A DNA stretch of 64,000 nt from positions 1,387,501 to 1,451,500 of the forward strand of contig NZ_CP043639.1 in assembly GCF_014217605.1 (NCBI RefSeq), written 5' to 3'. Source of the stretch: Sphingomonas sp. NBWT7 (GTDB lineage: Bacteria > Pseudomonadota > Alphaproteobacteria > Sphingomonadales > Sphingomonadaceae). The stretch's first letter is position 1. Each line of letters begins with the position of its first letter. This document shows, piece after piece, positions 17,249 to 24,546 of this stretch. Below the pieces are notes generated by a model that saw only the letters and a program-made list of their open reading frames with translations, did not search any database and was not told the DNA's origin. A program made the position numbers and the translations under genes.

Positions 17249-17270
17249 GTCCCTCTCCCCCTTGTACGTT

Positions 17271-18461
17271 TCAGTCGTCGCTGACGGGCACGTACACCCG
17301 CGCGGCCTCGCTCAGCCGCTCGACGCATTCGGCGATATGGCTTTCGTCGATCACCAGCGGCGGCAGGATACGCACGACGTTTTCGCCCGCCGACACGAGC
17401 AACAGGCCATGATGGTCGCGCGCGAATTCGACGAAGCGGCGGCTGTCGCTCTTGAGCTTGAGCCCGAGCATCAGGCCATGGCCGCGCACGCTGTCGAACA
17501 GGTGATCGTGGTTGGGGATCATCTGCTCGAGGCTGGAGCGGAGCCGGTCACCCATCCGCGCGACATTATCCAGGAAACCGTCACCGAGGATGACGTCGAG
17601 CACCGCCTCGCCCGCCGCCATCGCCAGCGGGTTGCCGCCGTAGGTCGAGCCGTGCGTGCCGAACACCATGCCCTTGGCCGCTTCCTCGGTCGCGAGGCAC
17701 GCGCCGAGCGGGAAGCCGCCGCCGATGCCCTTCGCGACCGCCATGATATCGGGCGTGATGCCGTAGAGCTCGTGCGCGAACAGCTTGCCGGTGCGGCCGT
17801 AGCCTGCCTGAACCTCGTCGAGCACCAGCAGCAACCCGTGTTCGTCGCACGCCTTGCGCAGGCCCTGGAGAAATTCCGGCGTCGCCGCGCGAATGCCGCC
17901 CTCGCCCTGAATCGGTTCGACCAGAAAGCCGGCGGTATGCTCGTCGATCAGCGCCAGCGCACCCTCGAGATCGTTGAACTCGGCGTATTTGAAGCCGGGC
18001 AGCAGCGGCTCGAACCCGTCGCGCATCTTGGCCTGGTTGGTCGCCGAGATCGTGCCGATCGTGCGGCCGTGGAACGCCATCGAGAAAGTGATGAGATCGT
18101 GCCGCTCGGAATTGCCGTTGGCGAAATGGTAGCGCCGCGCGGTCTTGATCGCGCACTCCACCGCCTCCGCGCCCGAATTGGTGAAGAACACCGTGTCGGC
18201 AAACGTGTTGTCGACGAGCCGCTGCGCGAAATGCTCGCCTTGCGGGCTGCCGTATAGATTGCTGACGTGCATCAGCGTCGCCGCCTGGTCGGCGATAGCC
18301 TTGGTCAGCGCAGGGTGACCATGCCCCAGCGCATTCACCGCGATGCCGCTCGCGAAATCGAGGTAGCGCGAGCCGTCCTCGCCGATCAGGTGGCAGCCCT
18401 CGCCTCGCACCGGCCGCACCCCGCAGCGGGGATAGACGGGCATGAGCGCGGTGATCGACAC
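17271..18461 (-). CDS. argD: Acetylornithine aminotransferase
   Basis: 396 residues, class-III PLP aminotransferase. The landmarks are FASGIAVNALGHGHPAL, FFTNSGAEAVECAIKTAR, AFHGRTIG, LVLDEVQAGYGRTGK and AVAKGIGGGFPLGA with the PLP-binding Lys; STYGGNPLA completes the cofactor site. It makes N-acetylornithine from the semialdehyde. First gene of argD-(small ORF)-argF. A hairpin just upstream isolates it from the previous gene. Confidence 0.96.
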   Translation of the reverse strand: MSITALMPVYPRCGVRPVRGEGCHLIGEDGSRYLDFASGIAVNALGHGHPALTKAIADQAATLMHVSNLYGSPQGEHFAQRLVDNTFADTVFFTNSGAEAVECAIKTARRYHFANGNSERHDLITFSMAFHGRTIGTISATNQAKMRDGFEPLLPGFKYAEFNDLEGALALIDEHTAGFLVEPIQGEGGIRAATPEFLQGLRKACDEHGLLLVLDEVQAGYGRTGKLFAHELYGITPDIMAVAKGIGGGFPLGACLATEEAAKGMVFGTHGSTYGGNPLAMAAGEAVLDVILGDGFLDNVARMGDRLRSSLEQMIPNHDHLFDSVRGHGLMLGLKLKSDSRRFVEFARDHHGLLLVSAGENVVRILPPLVIDESHIAECVERLSEAARVYVPVSDD

Positions 18462-18484
18462 GGGACGTCTCCTGAAAACAGCAA

Positions 18485-18508
18485 GGGCGGCCCGGAAAAG
18501 GACCGCCC
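18485..18508 (-). terminator. Intergenic hairpin between the DUF5694 gene and argD
   Basis: On the minus strand a stem GGGCGGUCC / GGGCCGCCC (one G-U pair) closes a UUUUCC loop, followed by UUGCUGUUUU. It begins about 40 bases after the DUF5694 stop and 24 bases before the argD start, so it could end the former or act in the argD leader. Confidence 0.5.
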
Positions 18509-18548
18509 GCGATTTCTCAATAAAGAACCCGGCCGGGCAGCGTCAACA

Positions 18549-19634
18549 TCAGCGCAGCACCGTTTGCGCGTCCACAACCGCTACATCGTGCATCATGTCG
18601 AGATAGGCGTCAAAATATTGTTTGTGCGAAGCGCCGACGATCGTCAGCAACCGCGCGCCCGGTTGCTTGGCGAGCACCGCACGGATGTTCGCGACCATGC
18701 GCAGGTTGCGCGTTTCCCACCAACCGGCGTAGCGCCGCCCGTAGCGTTGCGGCGATGCTTCGTTGAGTGCGGCACCATAGTCGCTTCGGTACACCGTCTC
18801 CGCTTCCGCCGGATCATTGTAGGCGCGGTACAGCGACAGCATCCCGCCCGGTTGCGCGATCGCCGCGTTCAGCGCTGCATCCTTTGCCAGGCGCTGCTTG
18901 ATGTAGGGATTGTCCCACACCGCGCCGATCGCCTTGCCGTAGCCGGGATCGGCGCTGACTTCATCGTCCGCGGTATGGTCATCAGTCGGATAGACCCGCT
19001 CGAGCCCCAGTCGCGCGGCTAGCACCGCAGCGATCTGCACATTCTCGTTGCGGCGCGCCTGCGCTTTGGTGACAATCGCGACCAGCGCGTCGTCCAGCCC
19101 ATCGCCCGCGCGCCGCTCGTTCGCCGGCAGCCGCAGCCACTGCACCACCGCCGACGTCGGATCGCCACCCGCCAGGAACAGCGCGGCCAGCCTCCGGCGC
19201 TGGCCCGCACTCGGCGCGGCCGGCCACGCCCGCAGCATCGCCTCTGCGGCGAGCGTCGCCCCCGCCATGTCGAGCCCGAGCGCGCGCTGCGCCGCGGACG
19301 GATCGGGGCAGTAATCCTTTGCCGGATCGTCGTGGAGCGCCGCGTAGCGCCGCAGATACTCGCACTGCGGCCCCGACAGCGCCTCGATCGTCACCAGCTG
19401 CGGCTTCCACGCAGCGAGCCGGTCGAGCAGCGGCGCCAGCTGCTCGGGCCGGAACGTGTCGGGCATGCCCGACAGATGCGGCGTGCCGAGCACCAGCACC
19501 TGCGACGCGGGACCGGCGAAGTCGCGATACCGCCGCGGATCGAACCGTGCCGGCTGCGCCTGCGCGGTCAGCGACGCCACGACGCCCCCCACTGCCAACG
19601 CCGCGCCAAGCGCCAGCCGAAATGTTGCCCGCAT
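18549..19634 (-). CDS. Exported DUF5694-type protein (TraB/TIKI-like fold suspected)
   Basis: 361 residues with an N-terminal signal peptide (ALGAALAVGGVVASLTAQAQ). The mature start SQVLVLGTPHLSG, then PQLVTIEALSGPQCEYL, and the end RNLRMVANIRAVLA..LLTIVGASHKQYFD give the GTPH...GASH pattern of DUF5694 proteins, which resembles the G-x-x-H pair of TraB/TIKI proteases. A catalytic role is therefore suspected but unproven. Single gene, own hairpin downstream; divergent from the AIM24-like gene. Confidence 0.78.
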   Translation of the reverse strand: MRATFRLALGAALAVGGVVASLTAQAQPARFDPRRYRDFAGPASQVLVLGTPHLSGMPDTFRPEQLAPLLDRLAAWKPQLVTIEALSGPQCEYLRRYAALHDDPAKDYCPDPSAAQRALGLDMAGATLAAEAMLRAWPAAPSAGQRRRLAALFLAGGDPTSAVVQWLRLPANERRAGDGLDDALVAIVTKAQARRNENVQIAAVLAARLGLERVYPTDDHTADDEVSADPGYGKAIGAVWDNPYIKQRLAKDAALNAAIAQPGGMLSLYRAYNDPAEAETVYRSDYGAALNEASPQRYGRRYAGWWETRNLRMVANIRAVLAKQPGARLLTIVGASHKQYFDAYLDMMHDVAVVDAQTVLR

Positions 19635-19665
19635 GATAGCCCTTCCCCTTGTGTCGATCGTTCGG

Positions 19666-19692
19666 CTAACAGACGTGTGTTAGTTGATCAAC
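19666..19692. promoter_or_regulatory. Palindrome cluster in the divergent promoter region before the AIM24-like gene
   Basis: CTAACA (19666-19671) and TGTTAG (19678-19683) form an inverted repeat with a six-base spacer, and GTTGATCAAC (19683-19692) is a perfect 10-bp palindrome overlapping its end. Such stacked dyads resemble repressor operators (TetR-type size). No regulator gene is adjacent. Confidence 0.4.
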
Positions 19693-19713
19693 ACAGATGG
19701 AGTGAGAGACGCC

Positions 19714-20544
19714 ATGACCGCTGGACCCTGGTCGCATCACGCCCGCACCGGCGTGTCGGACGACATCGATTTCGAGATCAAGGGGCAGGAACTGCAGTTC
19801 GTCGAGATCGAGCTCGATCCGGGCGAGAGCGCGGTCGCCGAGGCGGGCGCCTTCGTGTGGAAGGACGCGTCGATCGAGATGACGACGGTGTTCGGCGACG
19901 GCTCGGGCGGCAGCGACGGCGGGTTCATGGGCAAGCTGCTCGGCGCCGGCCGACGGCTGGTGACGGGCGAGAGCCTGTTCACCACCGTCTTCACGCACCG
20001 CGGCCACGGCAAGGCGCGCGTCGCCTTTGCCAGCCCGACGCCGGGATCGATCCTGCCGATACGCCTCGCCGACGTCGGCGGCACGCTGATCTGCCAGAAG
20101 GACAGCTTCCTGGCCGCGGCGAAGGGCGTGTCGATCGGCGTTTTCTTTCAGCGGCGCATGATGACCGGGCTGTTCGGCGGCGAAGGCTTCGTCATGCAGA
20201 AGCTCGACGGCGACGGCTGGGTATTCGTCCAGATGGGCGGGACGCTGGTCGAGCGCGAACTTGCCCCCGGCGAGCAGCTTCACGTCGATACCGGCTGCCT
20301 CGCCGCTTTCACACGCTCGGTCGACTTCGATCTGGAGATGGTGCGCGGCGTGAAGAGCATGATCTTCGGTGGCGAGGGCGTGTTCTACGCGCGGCTCACG
20401 GGGCCGGGCAAGGTATGGATCCAGTCACTGCCGTTCGCACGGCTCGCGGGCCGGATGCTCGCCGCCGCGGGCGGCACCGGCGGTAATCGCGGCGAGGGCT
20501 CGGTGCTCGGCGGGCTCGGCGACATCATCGGCGGCAACAACTGA
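19714..20544 (+). CDS. TIGR00266/AIM24 family protein
   Basis: 276 residues. Typical landmarks of the TIGR00266/AIM24 beta-rich family: DFEIKGQELQFVEIELDPGE, the AGAFVWKD segment, GESLFTTVFTH, SPTPGSILPIRL, KDSFLAAAKGV and FFQRRMMTGLFGGEGFVMQKL, then GTLVERELAPGEQLHVDTGCLAAF. The C-terminus is glycine-rich (GGTGGNRGEGS..GGLGDIIGGNN). No enzymatic role is established; the yeast relative is a mitochondrial inner membrane organiser. ATG at 19714 preferred over an upstream TTG because of GGAG just before it. Confidence 0.88.
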   Translation: MTAGPWSHHARTGVSDDIDFEIKGQELQFVEIELDPGESAVAEAGAFVWKDASIEMTTVFGDGSGGSDGGFMGKLLGAGRRLVTGESLFTTVFTHRGHGKARVAFASPTPGSILPIRLADVGGTLICQKDSFLAAAKGVSIGVFFQRRMMTGLFGGEGFVMQKLDGDGWVFVQMGGTLVERELAPGEQLHVDTGCLAAFTRSVDFDLEMVRGVKSMIFGGEGVFYARLTGPGKVWIQSLPFARLAGRMLAAAGGTGGNRGEGSVLGGLGDIIGGNN

Positions 20545-20555
20545 TTGTTGGAAAG

Positions 20556-20579
20556 GGCGCCGGCGAGCCAGCCGGCGCC
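20556..20579. terminator. Hairpin terminator between convergent AIM24-like and thioesterase genes
   Basis: GGCGCCGGC (20556-20564), loop GAGCCA, GCCGGCGCC (20571-20579): a 9-bp perfect stem filling the 36-base gap between two stop codons. A short CTTTCC follows on the minus strand. Likely bidirectional. Confidence 0.65.
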
Positions 20580-20580
20580 G

Positions 20581-21009
20581 TCAGCCCTGCGCGGCGTCGA
20601 TCACCGCGGCGGTCATGCGCGATAGGCAGACGAGCTTGCCGGCATCGTCCTCGATCCGGATCGTCCATACCTGCGTCGTGCGCCCGATCTGCTCCGCGGT
20701 CGCAGTGGCGTGGACGTAGCCGTCGCGCGCGGCGCGCACGTGATTGGCGTTGATGTCGAGCCCCACCGTCACCTTGCCCTCGGGCACCGCCATCGCACCC
20801 GCGACCGACGCCACCGTCTCGGCGAGGACGACCGACGCGCCGCCGTGGAGCCGCCCGAACGGCTGGTGCACCTTCTTGTCCACCGGCATGCGTGCCCGCA
20901 TCCAGTCGTCGCCATGAGCGGTGAACTCGATCTCGAGCAGGCCCGGCAGCACGCCGTCCCCGAGCGCCGTCAGCTGCGCCAGATCGATCGGGCGGGTCCA
21001 GACCGCCAT
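20581..21009 (-). CDS. PaaI family hotdog thioesterase
   Basis: 142 residues. HQPFGRLHGGASVVLAETVAS (residues ~48-68) is the PaaI/YdiI-type hotdog signature with the HGG turn and catalytic Glu. It hydrolyses acyl- or aryl-CoA thioesters; substrate unknown. The ATG shares one base with the proS stop (TAATG), so expression is tied to proS. Confidence 0.88.
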   Translation of the reverse strand: MAVWTRPIDLAQLTALGDGVLPGLLEIEFTAHGDDWMRARMPVDKKVHQPFGRLHGGASVVLAETVASVAGAMAVPEGKVTVGLDINANHVRAARDGYVHATATAEQIGRTTQVWTIRIEDDAGKLVCLSRMTAAVIDAAQG

Positions 21010-22544
21010 TAGTAGGACCGCCCGATCAGCACGCGCTCGACCGCCGCTTCGCCGGTGAAGATGCACGGTGCGCCGGGATGGCCGGTCTGCCCCATCGGCG
21101 CGTTGCGGATAGTAAGCTTCAGCGCCTTCAGCCGCTCGACCACCGCATCGAGCGCGGCGCCGGTCGGCTTCGACCACGCGACGTCCGCCCAGCCCGGCTT
21201 GCGCGCATCGTCGCCGAACATCGCCTCGACCCCGGCCCAATCGTCGACCGGCGCGATGTTGCTCTTCAGCCGTGCGGTCGCCTCTTCACGCAGAGTCGCC
21301 TGCACGCCATCGAGCTGCGCCGCCACGTCGGCGACGAAGCCGTCGCGGCCGACGACTCGGCTGTCGAGCTTGCCGTCCGAGCGGTACAGTCGATCGCGAC
21401 GCAGCACGGAGACGTTGCCGCCCGCCATGTCGCGCGGGCCCACCTCGACGATGATCGGCGTGCCCTTCTTTACCCAGCCCCAGCGCTTGGTGGCGGCCTT
21501 GGCAGGCTTCAGATCGAGCAGCGCGCGCACCGGCTCGCCCAGCGCGACCTGCTTCGCGAGATCCGCCTGCAGCGCCTTGCAATAATCGATCAGTTCGGCG
21601 TCTTCCGGCTTGTCGCGCAGCATCGGCACGATCAAGACCTGCCACGGCGCGATCCGCGGCGGCACGCGCAGGCCGTCGTCGTCGCCGTGCACCATGATGA
21701 CGCCGCCGATCATACGGGTCGAGACGCCCCAGCTCGTCGTCTTGGCATATTCGAGTTCGCCGCTCGCATTCTGGAAGCGGATGTTCTGCGCGTGCGCGAA
21801 ATTGGTACCCAGGAAGTGGCTCGTGCCTGCCTGCAGCGCCTTGCCGTCCTGCATCATCGCCTCGATCGAATAGGTCGCGACGGCGCCTGGAAAGCGCTCG
21901 TTCTCGGGCTTCTCGCCGGCGATCACATGCAGCGCGAGGCACTCTTCGGCGAAGTCGCGATAGACTTCGAGCATGCGCAGCGTCTCCTCGCGCGCCTCGT
22001 CCGCGCTGGCGTGTGCGGTATGGCCCTCCTGCCACAGGAATTCAGCGGTGCGCAGGAACATCCGCGTGCGCATCTCCCACCGCACCACGTTGGCCCATTG
22101 GTTGATCAGCACCGGCAGGTCGCGCCACGACTGCACCCAGCGCGAGAAGGCGGTGCCGATCACCGTCTCGCTGGTGGGGCGGATGACGAGCGGCTCCTCG
22201 AGCTTCGCGGCGGGATCGGGGGTCAGCCCACCCTTCCCGTCCGCCACCAGCCGGTGATGCGTGACGACCGCCATCTCCTTGGCGAAGCCCTCGACGTGCT
22301 CGGCTTCCTTCTCGAAATAGGAGAGCGGGATGAACAGCGGAAAGTAACAATTCTCATGCCCCGTCGCCTTGATGCGATCGTCGAGCAGCCGCTGGATCCG
22401 CTCCCAGATGCCATAGCCCCACGGCCGGATCACCATGCACCCGCGCACCCCCGATTCCTCGGCAAGATCGGCCTCGGCGATGACGGACTGGTACCAGGTG
22501 GCAAAATCCGCCTCGCGGGTGACGGGGAGCGCATGCTTGATCAT
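21009..22544 (-). CDS. proS: Proline--tRNA ligase, archaeal/eukaryotic (ProRS type 3) form
   Basis: 511 residues; charges tRNA-Pro in the cytoplasm. Class-II motif 1 is near GCMVIRPWGYGIWERIQ, motif 2 is VVRWEMRTRMFLRTAEFLWQ and motif 3 lies later with SWGVSTRMIGGVIMVHGDD. The bacterial editing insertion is absent, and a long C-terminal extension ends in the terminal Tyr (RVLIGRSY), which marks the archaeal/eukaryotic type. RPTSETVI, the proline/ATP loop, is intact. Operon with the downstream thioesterase. Confidence 0.94.
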   Translation of the reverse strand: MIKHALPVTREADFATWYQSVIAEADLAEESGVRGCMVIRPWGYGIWERIQRLLDDRIKATGHENCYFPLFIPLSYFEKEAEHVEGFAKEMAVVTHHRLVADGKGGLTPDPAAKLEEPLVIRPTSETVIGTAFSRWVQSWRDLPVLINQWANVVRWEMRTRMFLRTAEFLWQEGHTAHASADEAREETLRMLEVYRDFAEECLALHVIAGEKPENERFPGAVATYSIEAMMQDGKALQAGTSHFLGTNFAHAQNIRFQNASGELEYAKTTSWGVSTRMIGGVIMVHGDDDGLRVPPRIAPWQVLIVPMLRDKPEDAELIDYCKALQADLAKQVALGEPVRALLDLKPAKAATKRWGWVKKGTPIIVEVGPRDMAGGNVSVLRRDRLYRSDGKLDSRVVGRDGFVADVAAQLDGVQATLREEATARLKSNIAPVDDWAGVEAMFGDDARKPGWADVAWSKPTGAALDAVVERLKALKLTIRNAPMGQTGHPGAPCIFTGEAAVERVLIGRSY

Positions 22545-22601
22545 TCGCGTGCGGATAGCGGGGGATCGGGCATCGTGCCAAGCATGACGTGCGGGCGTGG
22601 G

Positions 22602-23186
22602 TCAGCCATAGATCTCGGGGCTGCCGGGCGGGGGTACGACAATGATCCCGCGCATCATCTGCGCACGAAAGAAACGCAGCCGACCTCGGTCGCTGAAGTC
22701 AGGCCCGTGCACCATCCAGCCGAGATCCTGCGTCAGATCGATCGGACGAAGCGCGTCGGCCGAAACGTCGTCGCAAAGTGCGACCGTTGCGGGATGAGCA
22801 TCACTACCGAGAAACACCGACGTGCCCTTCCGGACCTGCCGCCGGAACATCCCACGGTGCCGGCTTGGCTCGTCCGCAGATCCTGCGCGTTCAGTGAGTT
22901 CGAAATGCGCATCGATCAGATAGCCGACGTCACGCAGAAAAACGGACCGGCTCGAGACGTGACTTTTGTCCGACGGGACCGCTTGAGCGAATACGATAGG
23001 GTTCAACACCGCTATAGCGTCGACGACCCAGCGGATCGCGGGTCGCCAATGGATGCGGTCGAGGATGCCGTGCGCCGCAGCGGGGGTTAGCGCATCATAG
23101 GAAACTTGATCGCGCCGAAACTCGGGGCGCGGGAAATAGGCGGTGTTCCCGCGAACGAGAATGCCGATAGACCTCTCATCATCCAT
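22602..23186 (-). CDS. Orphan Cas5d (type I-C) family protein
   Basis: 194 residues. The N-terminal half reads as Cas5 of type I-C: YFPRPEFRRDQVSYDALTP (residues 17-35), AAAHGILDRIHWRPAIRWVV (36-55) and AVLNPIVF. Further matches to Bacillus halodurans Cas5d are FLRDVGYLIDAHFEL (~83-97), RHRGMFRRQVRKGTSVFLG (109-127) and DLGWMVHGPDFSD..FFRAQMMRGIIVVP (154-185). Of that enzyme's pre-crRNA-processing residues Tyr46, Lys116 and His117, the counterparts here appear to be His46, Arg109 and His110. It is shorter than usual (roughly 220-240) with a trimmed C-terminus. No other cas gene or repeat array is in the window. Function unknown: remnant or domesticated Cas5. Confidence 0.8.
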   Translation of the reverse strand: MDDERSIGILVRGNTAYFPRPEFRRDQVSYDALTPAAAHGILDRIHWRPAIRWVVDAIAVLNPIVFAQAVPSDKSHVSSRSVFLRDVGYLIDAHFELTERAGSADEPSRHRGMFRRQVRKGTSVFLGSDAHPATVALCDDVSADALRPIDLTQDLGWMVHGPDFSDRGRLRFFRAQMMRGIIVVPPPGSPEIYG

Positions 23187-23396
23187 GCGTTCCGCATATT
23201 TTCACACATACGCTGCGTAGAACCTCTTTAATTCAATTCGGAGGGATTAGTCGGTCGTTTGCGGGAGCGTGGCGCGTGGCGCGTGGCGCGTGCGACCACG
23301 AATATAAACCATCCGAATTGGATGCTTGTCGTTGTTCCACTGTTTCGCCCTGACAATGCTGGCGTCAGCCGAAAGGCTTTGATCAGGAGATGTCAG
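23187..23396. other. AT-richer intergenic patch with 7-bp tandem repeats
   Basis: About 210 bases between the Cas5d-like gene and the next start. It is visibly richer in A+T near 23190-23250 than flanking genes, and at 23267-23294 holds three exact copies of GCGTGGC plus one variant (GCGTGCG). No terminator, tRNA or CRISPR repeat is seen. It probably holds the promoter of the Cas5d-like gene. Confidence 0.5.
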
Positions 23397-23561
23397 ATGG
23401 CATTGCAAACGTACACCATCACGATTGTTGCGGAAAAAGGATCGTCGTTTTCAATTTCGGTGCGCATCGAAGCGCCTCAATCCGTACGGACTGCTATGTC
23501 CGCCAAGCGTGCCTGGACCAGGCCGCCACTCGCCGAAATGAATTGGCCGCGTCGCCCATAA
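23397..23561 (+). CDS. Possible small protein, 54 residues
   Basis: ATG at 23397 has AGGAGA six bases upstream, the strongest ribosome site in this gap. The product starts MALQTYTITIVAEKGSSFSI and continues SVRIEAPQSVRTAMSAKRAW, ending PPLAEMNWPRRP. Beta-strand-like first half, basic second half, no membrane segment. Not recognised. It may be a real short gene or a decayed remnant; support is only the ribosome site and an open frame. Confidence 0.35.
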   Translation: MALQTYTITIVAEKGSSFSISVRIEAPQSVRTAMSAKRAWTRPPLAEMNWPRRP

Positions 23562-23599
23562 GCGCTTGCCGTCGCGCAACGCCGGGATAAGCGGAGCGG

Positions 23600-24505
23600 A
23601 TGGCCGCTCGCGATACCTCCCTCTCTCGCGCGATCGGGTTGCGCCTTCTGTCCGTCGCCTTGTTCGCGACGATGAACGTGCTGATCAAGCTGGCCGAGGC
23701 GCGCGGCGCGGCGCTGGGTGAAATCCTGTTCTGGCGGCAGTTTGGCGCTGCGTTGCTGGTCGGCGCGATCGTCGGCGCAGGGCCGGGATTCGCCTCGCTT
23801 CGGACGCAGCGCTTCGGCGCGCACGTGCTGCGCTGCGTGATCGGGCTTACCGCGATGTCGCTGACCTTCTGGACGCTGCTGCTGCTGCCGCTGGCGGAGG
23901 CGACGACGCTCGGCTTCTCGATGCCGATCTTCGCCACCGTGCTCGGCGCGCTCGTGCTGCACGAGCCGACCGGCTGGCGGCGCTGGGCGGCGGTGCTCGC
24001 GGGGTTCGCCGGCGTGTTGATCGTGACGCAGCCGGGCGACGGGCACATTCCGGCGCTCGGCATCGCCACCGGGCTCGGCGCGGCATTCTGCACCGCGTGC
24101 ATCTCGATCCTGCTGCGGACGATCGGCAAAACCGAATCGGGGCTGACGACCGTCTTCTGGTTCTCGACGCTGTCGCTCGTGCCGCTCAGCATCGCCTACG
24201 TCGGTGTGATGCAGCCGCACGCCCCGGTTGTCTGGGCGTTGCTGCTCGGCATCGGCCTCCTCGGCGGGGCGGCGCAGATCGCGATGACGCGCTCGCTACA
24301 GCTCGGCGAGGTCAGCCTCGTCGTGCCGATGGATTATACCGCGCTGCTCTGGGCGACGATCTTTGGCTGGGCGGTGTTCGGGATGCTGCCGGTGGTGAGC
24401 ACTTGGGCGGGCGCACCGGTGATCGTCGCCTCCGGGCTCTACATCGTCTGGCGCGAGCACCGCCGGCGGCGTGAGGAGACGCGCGGGGCGATCGCGCAGA
24501 ATTGA
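23600..24505 (+). CDS. EamA family (drug/metabolite) transporter
   Basis: 301 residues with ten predicted membrane helices in two EamA halves (residues ~10-145 and ~155-290). Helix examples are LSVALFATMNVLIKLAEA, TAMSLTFWTLLLLPLAEATT, GFSMPIFATVLGALVLHEP and the matching second-half MDYTALLWATIFGWAVFG. Such inner-membrane carriers export metabolites or amino acids; substrate unknown. Ends in a basic cytoplasmic tail. Confidence 0.92.
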   Translation: MAARDTSLSRAIGLRLLSVALFATMNVLIKLAEARGAALGEILFWRQFGAALLVGAIVGAGPGFASLRTQRFGAHVLRCVIGLTAMSLTFWTLLLLPLAEATTLGFSMPIFATVLGALVLHEPTGWRRWAAVLAGFAGVLIVTQPGDGHIPALGIATGLGAAFCTACISILLRTIGKTESGLTTVFWFSTLSLVPLSIAYVGVMQPHAPVVWALLLGIGLLGGAAQIAMTRSLQLGEVSLVVPMDYTALLWATIFGWAVFGMLPVVSTWAGAPVIVASGLYIVWREHRRRREETRGAIAQN

Positions 24506-24546
24506 CGCGGCTTGCGGGCGGCCGGGCGATCCGCCACCACGGTGCG

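Noticed and set aside
23267-23294. Tandem GCGTGGC units considered as a degenerate CRISPR array next to the Cas5d-like gene
   Set aside because: Units are only 7 bp with no spacers; CRISPR repeats are 24-47 bp with unique spacers. Called a short tandem repeat only.
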